In this document: positions 1-8,843 of the stretch, piece after piece
Numbering within the stretch: the first letter of the stretch is position 1
How the letters are laid out: each line of letters opens with the position of its first letter
Origin: Rohdeia mirabilis
GTDB taxonomy: Bacteria > Planctomycetota > UBA1135 > GCA-002686595
Direction of reading: 5' to 3'
Length of the DNA: 64,000 nucleotides
NCBI GenBank assembly: GCA_007750655.1
Contig: CP036290.1
Span: 1,054,001-1,118,000, forward strand
The notes under the pieces: generated by a model
Databases searched by the model: none
The model's input: the letters and a program-made list of their open reading frames with translations, nothing else
What the model was told of the DNA's origin: nothing
Made by a program: the position numbers and the translations under genes

Positions 1-483
1 CTTCGTGCAGGCCGAGACCATCGAACCGATCGCGAGGAAGGCGCCGGACATCAGGAAGCTGCCGAGGTAGCCGGTCACGATCGTGCCGTGGTCCGGGTCG
101 CCGAGGTACGCCACCGTGATCCAGATGGGGAAGGTGAGCGCCAGCGCGACCCCGCAGAACGCCCAGGCCGCCAGGTACTTGCCGAGGACCGCTTGGGTCT
201 CGGTGATCGGCAGGGTCATCAGGAGTTCGATCGTTCCGTTGCGTCGCTCCTCGGACCACAGGCGCATCGAGATGGCCGGAACGAGGAACAGGTAGAGCCA
301 GATGTTGAACGAGAAGAACGACTCCAGGTTGGCCTGGCCGCCCTCGTAGAACTGGCCGAGGAACTGGCTGAGGAAGCCCGCCAGCAGCAGGAAGACGACC
401 AGGAAGACGTAGGCCACGGGCGTCGCGAAGTAGCTGCGCAGTTCGCGCTTGCCCACGACCCACAGGTTGCGTGCGCCACTCAT
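1..483 (-). CDS. ABC-2 type transporter permease, N-terminal part (runs off left edge)
   Basis: The membrane half of an ABC exporter. Only the first ~161 residues are present, because the frame stays open to base 1. The ATG at 483 overlaps the stop of the ATPase gene by 4 bases (ATGA), so the two are translationally coupled. The protein opens with a short amphipathic stretch ending KRELRSYFATP. A first membrane helix (PVAYVFLVVFLLLAGF) and a second (NIWLYLFLVPAISMRLW) follow, then the SEERRNGTIELLMTLPIT loop typical of ABC-2/GldF-type permeases, and further helices. The substrate cannot be read from the sequence; GldF- or NosY-like families are the closest in style. Confidence 0.85.
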   Translation of the reverse strand, partial: MSGARNLWVVGKRELRSYFATPVAYVFLVVFLLLAGFLSQFLGQFYEGGQANLESFFSFNIWLYLFLVPAISMRLWSEERRNGTIELLMTLPITETQAVLGKYLAAWAFCGVALALTFPIWITVAYLGDPDHGTIVTGYLGSFLMSGAFLAIGSMVSACTK

Positions 484-1454
484 CGGACGGCCTCCTCGGT
501 GGTGCGACCGACGGTGCTGCGCTCGCCGCGTGCCGGTGCACCGGTGAGCTCGCGGAAGACCTCGTCGAGTCGGCCTTCGAGCGGGGTCAGTTCGGACAGG
601 TCGAAGCCGTGCTCGCGGCAGGTCGCGTAGATGGCGTCGGCCGGGCTCGCGCCGCCGGCGGCGAGGCAGATCAGCGCCCCGTCCTCGTCCTCGATCGCGC
701 TCACGGACGCCAACTCGGCCAACGTGGCGCGCGCGGCGCCCGCGCGTCCGGCGTCGACCAGTCGCACCCGTACCGCGCCGTGCCGCGGGTCCTTGGCGCG
801 CAGGTCGGCCGGCGTCCCGTCGGCCACGAGCCGACCCTTCGCCATCACCGTCGCGCGCGTGCAGACCGCGTCGACCTCCTCGAGGATGTGTGTGGACAGG
901 ACGATCGCCTTCCCCTCGCTCATCTCCGCGATCAGCCGGCGCACCTCGAACTTCTGGTTGGGGTCGAGACCGTCCGTGGGCTCGTCGAGCACCAGCACGT
1001 CCGGGTCGTGGAGGATCGCCTGGGCCAGACCGACGCGGCGCTTGAAGCCCTTCGACAGGTTCTCGATCGGCTTGTGGAGCACGCTCTCGAGCTGCACGCG
1101 CTCGACCGCGCGACCGACCGCGGCGCGCCGGGCCGCGCGATCCATGCCGCGCGCCTGGGCCGCGAAGTCGAGCAGCTCCGCCGGGGTCATGTCGGGCCAG
1201 GCGGGCGCGCCCTCCGGCAGGTAGCCGAGCAGGCGCTGGGCCGCGATGCGATCCTCACCCACGTCGAGGCCGCACACGCACGCGCGACCGGAGGTGGGGG
1301 CGAGGAAGCCGGTCACCATGCGCATGGTGGTCGTCTTCCCGGCACCGTTCGGTCCGAGGAAGCCAAGGACTTCGCCACGCGCCACGTCCAGATCCACGCC
1401 GTCGACGGCGGTGAACGGGCCGAAGCGCTTGACGAGACTGCGGATCTCGATCAT
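480..1454 (-). CDS. ABC transporter ATP-binding protein (GldA/CcmA-like)
   Basis: A 324-residue ATPase that powers the adjacent permease. Walker A is GPNGAGKTT (residues ~39-47), the signature is LSKGFKRR, Walker B is VLVLDEPTDGLDP, and the H-loop is LSTHILEEVD. After the nucleotide-binding domain there is an ~85-residue C-terminal extension ending near LDEVFRELTG, usual for GldA/NatA-type exporters. The start MIEIRSLVKRFGPF at 1454 fits the family; the frame is open further upstream but that stretch shows no conservation pattern. It forms a two-gene operon with the permease. Confidence 0.93.
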   Translation of the reverse strand: MIEIRSLVKRFGPFTAVDGVDLDVARGEVLGFLGPNGAGKTTTMRMVTGFLAPTSGRACVCGLDVGEDRIAAQRLLGYLPEGAPAWPDMTPAELLDFAAQARGMDRAARRAAVGRAVERVQLESVLHKPIENLSKGFKRRVGLAQAILHDPDVLVLDEPTDGLDPNQKFEVRRLIAEMSEGKAIVLSTHILEEVDAVCTRATVMAKGRLVADGTPADLRAKDPRHGAVRVRLVDAGRAGAARATLAELASVSAIEDEDGALICLAAGGASPADAIYATCREHGFDLSELTPLEGRLDEVFRELTGAPARGERSTVGRTTEEAVR

Positions 1455-1867
1455 CGCGACAGACGTCGGGGGGTCGGTGGGTCGGGGAGAGCGCGAACCG
1501 GAGGGTGGCAGGACCGACGGCGACCGTCGGTGCGTGGCGGCGAGGGTGATCACCCAAGCCTTCCGTGGCGTTGGTGGACGCCGATCTGTGCGCCCGCTCC
1601 CTACGACCCTTCGGAAGCGGCGTTGGCCCACGCAGGGGCCGAGGACGCAGGTTGTAGCGCCGTCGGCGGAGGGCCTCAAGGATGGTCCGAGCGCGGCTCC
1701 TCCCACCCGTGGAGCGAGCCGTCCCATCGGTGGCGGTGCGCCGGCGGCTCTTGACTGGCCTCCTTCGATGCCGTTCCATCTTCGCCCCAAGTCGGGCGGA
1801 CGATCCGCACGACCCCCCTGGGTGCCGCACACGGACGGTCGCCCGCCATCAGATTCCTCGACTCTTC
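1455..1867. other. Intergenic region between divergent genes
   Basis: 413 bases separate the ABC ATPase (minus) and the DUF481 gene (plus), and must hold both promoters. No tRNA, repeat or clear conserved motif was recognised. Frames are open on both strands here, but none carries a recognisable protein. Confidence 0.5.
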
Positions 1868-2695
1868 ATGTCCATCCTCCTCACGCTCCTCGCGCCGCTG
1901 GCCTTCGCCGCGCCGACCGAGGCCTCCGCGCCCGCCGCGCCGATCTACGGTGCGCCGCGCGCGATCGCTCCCTCCAGCCTCCAGGACGAGGTCGTCTCCG
2001 ATCCCGCCTGGACCGGTTCGGTCACCCTCGGCGCCACGATCACCTCGGGCAACACCGAGGTCACGACCCTGGCCGCCAACGCCGAGGCCGTGCTCGATCG
2101 CAGCGCGACCGAGAGCACCGACCGCTGGACCGCTCGCGCGTTCTGGCTGTTCGCCGAGCAGAAGAACCAGACCTCGGGTCAGAACGAGATCACCCAGCGC
2201 CAGGCCGGCGCGAGCGTGAAGTACGACTACTTCTTCGCCGAGGAGACCTACGGCTACGGCAACGCCGCCGTCACCACGGACACCATCGCCGCCCTCGACC
2301 TGCGCTACCAGCTCGGTGCTGGTGTCGGTCACCAGTTCCTCGACGAAGAGGACCGCGCGTTCTCCGGTGAGGCCGGTCTCGCGTACGTGAACGAGGACTA
2401 CAAGGACTTCCCCGGTCAGCCCTCCGACGACGCCGACTACATCGCCGCTCGTCTGGCCTACGACTTCTTCTTCCAGATCAGCGAGCAGACGAGCTTCCGC
2501 CAGCTGGCCGAGGCCTTCGTGGCAGTCGACAACATGGACGACGTCTACGGTCGTCTGGACACCAGCATCACGACCAACCTGACCGAGTCGATGATCGGCA
2601 AGCTCCAGCACGTCATGGACTACGACAACACGCCGGCCACCGGCGCGGACCGCATCGACCACCGCCTGATCCTCACGATCGGCTGGACGTTCTAG
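1868..2695 (+). CDS. DUF481 family outer-membrane beta-barrel protein
   Basis: A 275-residue protein with a signal peptide (MSILLTLLAPLAFAAPTEA) and the DUF481/YdiY signature near residues ~55-75 (TGSVTLGATITSGNTEVTTL). The rest alternates aromatic and charged residues as in beta-barrel strands and ends in an aromatic residue (ILTIGWTF), as outer-membrane proteins do. The frame is open upstream, but the ATG at 1868 directly precedes a good signal peptide. In E. coli, YdiY is called a salt- or acid-induced outer-membrane protein; the role here is unknown. A terminator-like hairpin follows. Confidence 0.85.
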   Translation: MSILLTLLAPLAFAAPTEASAPAAPIYGAPRAIAPSSLQDEVVSDPAWTGSVTLGATITSGNTEVTTLAANAEAVLDRSATESTDRWTARAFWLFAEQKNQTSGQNEITQRQAGASVKYDYFFAEETYGYGNAAVTTDTIAALDLRYQLGAGVGHQFLDEEDRAFSGEAGLAYVNEDYKDFPGQPSDDADYIAARLAYDFFFQISEQTSFRQLAEAFVAVDNMDDVYGRLDTSITTNLTESMIGKLQHVMDYDNTPATGADRIDHRLILTIGWTF

Positions 2696-2743
2696 TCCCG
2701 GTTCGATCCCGGGTGCCGGGTGCGGTCGAGACCGCGCCCCCGA

Positions 2744-2781
2744 CGAGCGGGGATCCGTGCTGCGGCGCGGGTCCCCGCTCG
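2744..2781 (+). terminator. Hairpin after the DUF481 gene
   Basis: A 13-base stem with two mismatches (CGAGCGGGGATCC pairing GGGTCCCCGCTCG) around a ~12-base loop, 48 bases after the DUF481 stop. There is no T tract, as is common in this GC-rich window. Confidence 0.5.
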
Positions 2782-2829
2782 GCATTCCGGGGTCCGCGCG
2801 TCCCGTCCGCCGTTCGGCCCGGGAGCCCG

Positions 2830-2858
2830 TTCGACGAAGGGCTCGCCCGGCGTAGACT
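2830..2858 (+). promoter_or_regulatory. Candidate leaderless promoter of the metal permease fusion
   Basis: TTCGAC (2830-2835), a 17-base spacer and TAGACT (2853-2858). Only 9 bases separate the -10 box from the ATG at 2868, so transcription would start at or next to the start codon. No Shine-Dalgarno sequence is present. Confidence 0.45.
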
Positions 2859-2867
2859 CGTGGCCGG

Positions 2868-5126
2868 ATGTTGATCAACGACGCCTACTTCAGCGCGGCC
2901 CTCGTGGCGCTGGCCGCCCTCGTCGGCGGCCTGTTGCCCTGGACGCGGCGTTGGTCGTCGGAGGGGATGCACCGACTGGTGGCCCTGTCGGCGGGCATCT
3001 TCCTGGGGACCGTGCTCCACATGGGAGCCGATCTCTTCGCGTCCCACGGGTCGAGTGCGCCGGTGGCGACGGGAGCCCACGCGAACCACGGGGCGCTGTT
3101 CGGCCTCGGCGCCGCGGATGGAGCGGGCGACGGTGCGGGCGACGGTGTCAACACCACGGACGCGACCGACGACGCGGACACGGCGCCGGAAGCCGCGACG
3201 CCCGAATCGGCCGACGACGGGCCCGCGAACCCCGCCCGGGTCGACGGACCGACCGCCGGCGCCGATCGACGCCGCGGCACCGCCTCGCCGTTGGTCCTGT
3301 GGCTCGCGGTCGTCGGCGGCTTCGTCGGACTCGCGGCGCTCGAGCGTCTCGTGCTGCGGCGTTGGATCGGCGGCACGCACGGGCACGGGCACGGAGATTC
3401 CGCAGCTGGCGCCGAACGACCGAACGACGGCGGCGACGCCGACAGCGGAACGGGGGCCGCGTCGCACGAAGGTGACGGCGGACGTTCGCGACACGCGGTG
3501 CTGTGGCGCGCGTCGTTCGTCGGACTCGGGATCCACGCGCTCTTCGGCGGCATGTCGCTGGCCGGCCTGCTCGGCAGCGATCTGTGGGCCGGAGCGCTCC
3601 TGTTCATGCTGCTGCACAAGCTGGTGGAGAGCTTCTCGTTCTCGACCGTGCTGCGCCTCGCGAACCTGAAGCTCGGGAAGGCCGTGCTGTGGATCGCGCT
3701 GTTCTCGTGCATCACGCCGGCGTCGTTCCTGCTCGGCCGCACGTTCATGACGGTCGCCGGCCCGTGGCAGCCGTTGGCCGTGGCCCTGGCGTGCGGCACG
3801 TTCCTGTACGTCACCGTCGTCGACCTCCTGCCCGAGGCGTTCCACCGTGGCAGCTGGAAGGACCGCCTGCCGTACCTCGTGTTCGGTCTCGCGCTCGGCG
3901 GTTTCCTGCCGGGACTGACGCACGGCCACGGCGGCAGCGTGTGGGGCGCGGGCTCCGGCGTGTTCGTCGAGATGGCGCCGTACCTGATGGCCGGTTTCCT
4001 GGCCGCGGGCTTCGTGTCGCAGTTGCTCGACGCCAACAAGCTGAAGCGCTTCATCGACAAGGACGACGTCCACTCCGTCGCGGTCGCCTCGATCGCCGGC
4101 GCGCCGTTGCCGCTGTGCTCGTGTTCCGTGCTGCCGGTCGCGGCGAGTCTGCGCAACGCCGGCGCGAGTCGCGGGGCGACCAGCGCGTTCCTCGTGGCGA
4201 CGCCCGAGACCGGCATCGATTCCGTGGCGACCACCTACGCGCTGCTCGGTCCGATCATGGCCGTCGTGCGCCCGCTGTCGGCCGTGTTCTCGGCCATCGT
4301 CACCGGACTGTCCGTGGCGTACTTCGGTGCACCGTCGAAGGCGGGTGAAGTGGTCGACGAGCTCGCGACGAAGGTCGACGCCGGAAGCTGCTGCCACGGC
4401 GAGCCGGAGCCGGAGCCGGAACCCGAGCCGATCACCGAGGTCGAGACCAGCTGTTGCCACGCGGCGACGTCCGACGCGGTCGACACCGACTCCGACGCGT
4501 CGGGAACGAGTGCGTCCGCCGCGACCCCGGCGCCCCCGCGCTCGAACCTCGTCGCGCGCGCGCTGCGCTACGCCTACGTGGACCTCGTGGACGACCTGGC
4601 CTGGCCGCTCGTGATCGGCGTGGCCGCGTCCGGAGTGCTCGGGGCCTTCCTCCCGTCCGAGTGGCTCACGGGGCCACAGCTCCAGGGCATCTGGGGCTAC
4701 CTCGCGATGCTCGCCATCGGACTGCCGCTCTACGTCTGCGCCGCGGCCTCCACGCCGATCGCAGCGGTCCTGATCGCGAAAGGACTCAGCCCGGGCGCGG
4801 TGCTCGTGTTCCTGCTCGCGTCGCCCGCCACGAACATCGGCACGCTGTTCGTCGTGAAGCGCCTGTTGGGCGGACGCGGCCTCGCCGTGCACCTGTTGAT
4901 CCTCTCGGCCGTGACGCTGTTCTGTGGCGTGGCCGTCGACCTGATGCTCAACATCTTCGGCCTGGACGTGATCCCGAGCGCGGCGTCCCAGGGCCACGAC
5001 CACGGAGCCGGCACCATCAGCATGGTGGCCGCCGCGTTGCTCCTCCTGGTGCTGATGGCCAGCGCGATCCGCAAGCTCGGTTCGCCGCTGACGGTGCCCA
5101 GTTCGGTCACGCGCGCCGCGGCCTGA
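2868..5126 (+). CDS. ZIP-type metal transporter fused to an SO_0444/ArsP-type heavy-metal permease
   Basis: A 752-residue membrane protein that looks like two transporters joined. Residues ~1-350 resemble a ZIP permease: helices separated by a His/Asp-rich loop (GTHGHGHGDS), then GIHALFGGMSLAGL, LLHKLVESFSFSTV and VVDLLPEAFHRG, which are ZIP-like metal-binding helices. Residues ~360-740 resemble the Cu/Zn efflux permease family SO_0444 (DUF318/ArsP fold): MAPYLMAGFLAAGF, GAPLPLCSCSVLPVAASLR, FLVATPETGIDS, a cytoplasmic loop with two CC-H clusters (GSCCHGEPEPEP and TSCCHAATSD), then LYVCAAASTPIAAVLIAKG and SPATNIGTLFVVKRLLGG. The loops could bind soft metals. The likely role is zinc, copper or related metal transport in the inner membrane; direction and substrate are inferred from the families. 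Confidence 0.85.
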   Translation: MLINDAYFSAALVALAALVGGLLPWTRRWSSEGMHRLVALSAGIFLGTVLHMGADLFASHGSSAPVATGAHANHGALFGLGAADGAGDGAGDGVNTTDATDDADTAPEAATPESADDGPANPARVDGPTAGADRRRGTASPLVLWLAVVGGFVGLAALERLVLRRWIGGTHGHGHGDSAAGAERPNDGGDADSGTGAASHEGDGGRSRHAVLWRASFVGLGIHALFGGMSLAGLLGSDLWAGALLFMLLHKLVESFSFSTVLRLANLKLGKAVLWIALFSCITPASFLLGRTFMTVAGPWQPLAVALACGTFLYVTVVDLLPEAFHRGSWKDRLPYLVFGLALGGFLPGLTHGHGGSVWGAGSGVFVEMAPYLMAGFLAAGFVSQLLDANKLKRFIDKDDVHSVAVASIAGAPLPLCSCSVLPVAASLRNAGASRGATSAFLVATPETGIDSVATTYALLGPIMAVVRPLSAVFSAIVTGLSVAYFGAPSKAGEVVDELATKVDAGSCCHGEPEPEPEPEPITEVETSCCHAATSDAVDTDSDASGTSASAATPAPPRSNLVARALRYAYVDLVDDLAWPLVIGVAASGVLGAFLPSEWLTGPQLQGIWGYLAMLAIGLPLYVCAAASTPIAAVLIAKGLSPGAVLVFLLASPATNIGTLFVVKRLLGGRGLAVHLLILSAVTLFCGVAVDLMLNIFGLDVIPSAASQGHDHGAGTISMVAAALLLLVLMASAIRKLGSPLTVPSSVTRAAA

Positions 5127-5173
5127 CGGTCGAGTCGGTGCGTCGGGAGCGCCCGGCCGCACCGAGCCCGAGC

Positions 5174-5818
5174 TCAGGAACGGCGCTGCGGATCGAGCGC
5201 CGCGCGCAGTTCGCGGTAGACGCCGGCCGAACGCGGATGCGCGCTCGTCTCGAGCAGGTCCACCACGGTGAAGCGATCGCCGTAGCACGTCATCGTCGCG
5301 CGCGGATCGCCACCGCGCGCCCGAACGAGCTTCGCCATCGCCACGGCGTTCGCCGGCACGACCTGGCGCCAGGTCTCGACGCCGTTCGTGGCCAGGTAGT
5401 GCAGCAACGTCGCGCCGTGCCCGAAGACCGAACGCCGGCGCACCAGGTCGGGCGTGGCGTCGAGGCGCGCCGCGAGTTCCGCCTCGCGCCCGCCGAGCAG
5501 GTCGAACACGGCGGCCTCGAACTCGGCGTCCAGCGGCAGCGCCAGCCGTTCGGCGTCCGGCGGCGACGCGAATCCGTGTTCGCGTTCGACCGTGCGGCGC
5601 GCGATCTCGGCCGTCAGCGGCTCCATCGGACCGACGGGCGACCAGTTCGACAGCTGCACGCGCGCGCGCGGATCCTCGCGCTGGAACGCCTCGAACAGGA
5701 CGCGTGCCTGCGTGTCCAGAACTTCGCCGACGGTGCGCCCTCCGGGATAGTCCGCCAACAGGTCCGCGTGCAGCTCGAGCACCGAACGCACGGCCGCGCC
5801 CACGTAGATGTCCGTCAC
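5174..5818 (-). CDS. Ankyrin-repeat protein
   Basis: A 214-residue soluble protein. The second half shows ankyrin-like helices: HGATLLHYLATNGVETWRQV, then NAVAMAKLVRARGGDPRATM and YGDRFTVVDLLETSAHP. The N-terminal ~90 residues are alpha-helical and not recognised. The GTG start at 5818 overlaps the stop of the upstream acetyltransferase gene (GTGA), so the two are coupled. It is probably a protein-protein interaction module; no catalytic motif is seen. Confidence 0.75.
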   Translation of the reverse strand: MTDIYVGAAVRSVLELHADLLADYPGGRTVGEVLDTQARVLFEAFQREDPRARVQLSNWSPVGPMEPLTAEIARRTVEREHGFASPPDAERLALPLDAEFEAAVFDLLGGREAELAARLDATPDLVRRRSVFGHGATLLHYLATNGVETWRQVVPANAVAMAKLVRARGGDPRATMTCYGDRFTVVDLLETSAHPRSAGVYRELRAALDPQRRS

Positions 5819-6318
5819 AGCGTCACCGCCATCTCGTGCCAGCGCGCGCCGCCGTGGGTCGACGCCGACAGGCCGCGATCGATGAAGCCGAAGCGCGCGT
5901 AGTAGGGGACCAGGCGCTCCTTGCACAGGAGGAGCACGGCGCGGCGACCGTCCTCGCGCGCGCGTTCGAGATAGGCGTTCACGAGCGGCGTCGAGAGCGA
6001 GCGCCCCTGGAAGTCCGGGTGCACGGCGAGCGAGAAGATCACCAGGTTCGCGCCGTCCGGCTCGTGCCCGACCAGCGCCTTGAACTCCTCGTCCGCCAGG
6101 TCGGGCCGGTGCGAGGCCGCGCCGTTCGCCATGCCGAAGAGCACGCCGTCCAGCTCGGCCACGAGGAAACCGCGCGCGAACGCCGTTGCGCGCTGGGCCA
6201 CGCGTTCGGGACTGGCCGCTTCCTCGGGTGGGAAGCAGGCCGCCTCGATCGCGGCGCAGCGTTCGACGTCGGCGGGTGCGACGGTGCGGACGATGACGGG
6301 AGTGGTCGGCGTGGACAT
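5815..6318 (-). CDS. GNAT family N-acetyltransferase
   Basis: A 167-residue acetyltransferase that would move an acetyl group from acetyl-CoA to an amine. Motif B/A-type features are visible: LVIFSLAVHPDFQGRSLSTPLVNAYLE (acetyl-CoA pyrophosphate loop, here Q-G-R-S-L-S), then RRAVLLLCKERLVPYYARFGF. The pattern resembles arylalkylamine-type GNATs. The ATG at 6318 (MSTPTTPVIVRTV) is preferred to an upstream in-frame ATG at 6384. Translationally coupled to the downstream ankyrin gene. Confidence 0.85.
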   Translation of the reverse strand: MSTPTTPVIVRTVAPADVERCAAIEAACFPPEEAASPERVAQRATAFARGFLVAELDGVLFGMANGAASHRPDLADEEFKALVGHEPDGANLVIFSLAVHPDFQGRSLSTPLVNAYLERAREDGRRAVLLLCKERLVPYYARFGFIDRGLSASTHGGARWHEMAVTL

Positions 6319-6437
6319 GGATGGGCGTGCGGACGGGATCGAAGCGCCGAGCGTAGGTGGCGCGGCGTCGTACACGGGGGTCACGGTGGTGCACGATCGG
6401 CCGCCGGGTCAGGGCTGCGACTCGCGCGCTGCGTCCT

Positions 6438-6824
6438 TCACTCTCGCGACGGCGGCCGACTTTGCCGGTACGCGCGCGCTCCGACCATGCCCGCGAGACA
6501 CATCGGGATCGAGATCACGCCGAGGATCGCCAGGCCGACGGGTGCCATCGACAGTTCGGGCCCGACGGAGGACAGGTACAGGAGCGCGAGCCCATGCATC
6601 CCGATCGCCACCAGACCGTAGCGCCACGGCTTCACGGGCACGCTGAAACCCAGGTAGGCGCAGACGATCGCGACGATCGGCAGCGCGATCGTGAAGTAGG
6701 TCCGGTCGTCGAAGGCCTCGGCCTCGAGCGACGTGTAGCTGACACCGAGCCAGGTGAGGATGCCGGTCGCCGCGGCTGCAGCGAGGGCCAGGTTCTGTCT
6801 CTTCGCCGAAATGTGTTCGGCCAT
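6438..6824 (-). CDS. Small four-helix membrane protein of unknown function
   Basis: A 128-residue protein with four hydrophobic segments: NLALAAAAATGILTWLGVSY, YFTIALPIVAIVCAYLGFSV, YGLVAIGMHGLALLYLSSV and PVGLAILGVISIPMCLAGMV. The start MAEHISAKRQ at 6824 has GGGAGC upstream as a ribosome-binding site. No family is recognised. It sits alone between the acetyltransferase and the unknown gene downstream of fabI. Confidence 0.7.
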   Translation of the reverse strand: MAEHISAKRQNLALAAAAATGILTWLGVSYTSLEAEAFDDRTYFTIALPIVAIVCAYLGFSVPVKPWRYGLVAIGMHGLALLYLSSVGPELSMAPVGLAILGVISIPMCLAGMVGARAYRQSRPPSRE

Positions 6825-6941
6825 GGATGCTCCCGAATGCGGTCGTGCCCCGCGTCCACGGTACATCGTCGGGGCGTTGCCGTGCGACTCGTGTTCCGGT
6901 CGTGTGCCCCGGCCCCGACTCCGTGCCGGGCGACCGCGTCC

Positions 6942-7790
6942 TCAGACCTGCTCGCGCAACAACGCGCGGCAAAGGCTGTACGCCGACGACACGAAGCGCA
7001 CCAGCGCGAACGGAGCGCCGCCCTCGGACTCGAGGGCCTCGCTGGCGGGCAGGACGGCGCCGAAGAACGCGCTCGTCTCCCAGCGCCCGCCGTCCATGTC
7101 GGGCAGTTCGACGCCTTCGGGCCGCGGGTACGGATTCACGTAGGCGTAGGGCTCGGCCATGTACGCGTCGCCCGGTGAGAGACCGAGTCCGATCGAACGT
7201 CCGCGCTGCGAGCCGAGCTTCGGATCGAGCAGGACCAACTGCCCCAGGTCGAAGTGGTGGGGCCAGACGCGCGGTTCGCTCGTGTGCGCCTCACCACCGG
7301 TCACGTCGAGCAACGCCTGACGCGCCGCCGCGAACCAGGCCGCGATCTCCGCGCGCGCACTCGCGTCACCGGGCGCGAACGTGCCACCGTCGCGCACCGG
7401 GTGGTCGGGCAGTTCCGAAGCCTCGCGGTCGAACGTCGCACCCGACGCGTCGAGTCCGACCTCGCGCAACGCTTCGATCGTCGACGCCATGACCTCGTCG
7501 AGCGTCGCATCCACGAGCGTCCGCTCCCACACCACGCGCTCGTCGCCGCCGAACAACAACAGTTGCAGTGCGTCCGGTTCGAGCGCCAGTCGCCACCCGT
7601 CCCCCAGGTCGTGGCTGACGAGTGCTTCGCGCCCCTCGTCCCAACCCAGGTTGCTCTGTCCGTGGTCGTCCCAGGCCCCGAGCAGCGCGTCCGCCACCGC
7701 GGCGATCGGTTGCACGGCCCAGTGCAGGGTCGCGCGCTCGTTCGCCAGGGTCGACGGGTCCACGCGCCCCAGCTCGGGCCGCCCGCTCAC
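6942..7790 (-). CDS. Conserved hypothetical protein, possibly DUF5996-like
   Basis: A 282-residue soluble protein. The GTG start at 7790 overlaps the fabI stop by 4 bases (GTGA). Notable segments are HWAVQPIAAVADALLG near the N-terminus, RVWPHHFDLGQLVLLD and YMAEPYAYVNPYPRP, with many Trp, His and Pro residues clustered in the C-terminal half. The overall style (a long N-terminal alpha/beta part, then a WPHHFD-type motif) recalls DUF5996 proteins, but this is a weak resemblance. No enzyme motif is identified. Coupling to fabI does not by itself prove a role in lipid synthesis. Confidence 0.7.
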   Translation of the reverse strand: MSGRPELGRVDPSTLANERATLHWAVQPIAAVADALLGAWDDHGQSNLGWDEGREALVSHDLGDGWRLALEPDALQLLLFGGDERVVWERTLVDATLDEVMASTIEALREVGLDASGATFDREASELPDHPVRDGGTFAPGDASARAEIAAWFAAARQALLDVTGGEAHTSEPRVWPHHFDLGQLVLLDPKLGSQRGRSIGLGLSPGDAYMAEPYAYVNPYPRPEGVELPDMDGGRWETSAFFGAVLPASEALESEGGAPFALVRFVSSAYSLCRALLREQV

Positions 7791-8557
7791 AGACCCATGA
7801 TGTGGTAGCCGGCGTCCACGTAGATCGTCGTGCCCGTGATGCCGCGGCTCATGTCGCTGGCCAGGAACGCGCACGTGTCGCCGACCTCGTCCGCCTCGAT
7901 GTTGCGGCGCAGCGGAGCGCGTTCGGCGATGTGGTCGAGGATCGAGCTGAAACCGCCGATGCCCGACGCCGACAGGGTGCGGATCGGACCGGCGGAGATG
8001 GCGTTCACGCGGATGCCGCGCGGACCGAGGTCGTGGGCCAGGTAGCGCACCGACGCTTCGAGGGCCGCCTTCGCGATGCCCATCACGTTGTAGTTCTCGA
8101 TGACGCGTTCGGCGCCGATGTACGACAGCGTCACGATCGAGCCCTTGCGCCCTTCCATCAACGGCAGCGCGCGGCGCGCGACGGCCGTCAGCGAGTAGGC
8201 CGAGACCTCGTGGGCCAGTTGGTAGCCCTCCTTGCTCGTGTTGAAGAAGTCGCCCTGCAGGTCCTCCTTCTTCGCGAACGCGACGCCGTGCAGCACCGTG
8301 TCCAGGTGCCCGAACTCCGCGCCGATCTTGGCGAAGGCTTCGTCGATCTGCTCGGGGTTGGTCACGTCGCACGGCAGCACGATCGCGCCGGGCAGGTCCT
8401 TCGCGAGTTCGCGCACACCCTTCTCGAGGCGTTCGCCGACGTAGGTGAACGCGAGGCGCATGCCCTGGTCCGAGAGGGCCTTGGCGCAGGCCCAGGCGAT
8501 CGAGCGCTTGTTCGCGACGCCGAGCACGACGCCGGTCCGTCCTTCGAGGAATCCCAC
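7787..8557 (-). CDS. fabI: Enoyl-[acyl-carrier-protein] reductase (NADH) FabI
   Basis: A 256-residue short-chain dehydrogenase-type enzyme that reduces trans-2-enoyl-ACP in the last step of each fatty-acid elongation cycle. The cofactor loop is GVANKRSIAWACAKAL (residues ~13-28), and the catalytic pair is Tyr156 and Lys163 (YNVMGIAK), at the same numbers as in the E. coli enzyme. NAISAGPIRTLSASGI is the usual FabI substrate-loop region. The GTG start at 8557 (MGFLEGRTGVVLG) gives the normal family length; the frame is open further upstream without similarity. Confidence 0.96.
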   Translation of the reverse strand: MGFLEGRTGVVLGVANKRSIAWACAKALSDQGMRLAFTYVGERLEKGVRELAKDLPGAIVLPCDVTNPEQIDEAFAKIGAEFGHLDTVLHGVAFAKKEDLQGDFFNTSKEGYQLAHEVSAYSLTAVARRALPLMEGRKGSIVTLSYIGAERVIENYNVMGIAKAALEASVRYLAHDLGPRGIRVNAISAGPIRTLSASGIGGFSSILDHIAERAPLRRNIEADEVGDTCAFLASDMSRGITGTTIYVDAGYHIMGL

Positions 8558-8843
8558 GGGAGTTGCCTTGGATTGGATGGGGGGAGGCCGCTCACAGGAC
8601 GCGCGTTCGAGGGCGCGTGGGAGCGGATGGGGCCCCGCGATCCTATCGGGGGCGCCCTCGGATCGAAGCGCGGCAGCCTGCTCAGGAGTGCGGAATCCGG
8701 CCAGCGGGGCATGCGCGCGGCCGCCGCACGGGCCTTCGCGCGCCGTCGAGGGCGGTGCAGCGGCGGCCGCGCGTGCGCAGACCTGCACGTGCGCGGCGGG
8801 ATTCCTAGGCTCCGACTCCCGACCGAGCGGGAGGAGAAGTGCC

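Noticed and set aside
2697..2714. T-arm-like sequence CCCGGTTCGATCCCGGG suggesting a tRNA
   Set aside because: The bases upstream are the end of the DUF481 gene and do not form anticodon or D arms, and no acceptor stem or CCA follows. It is more likely a small hairpin.
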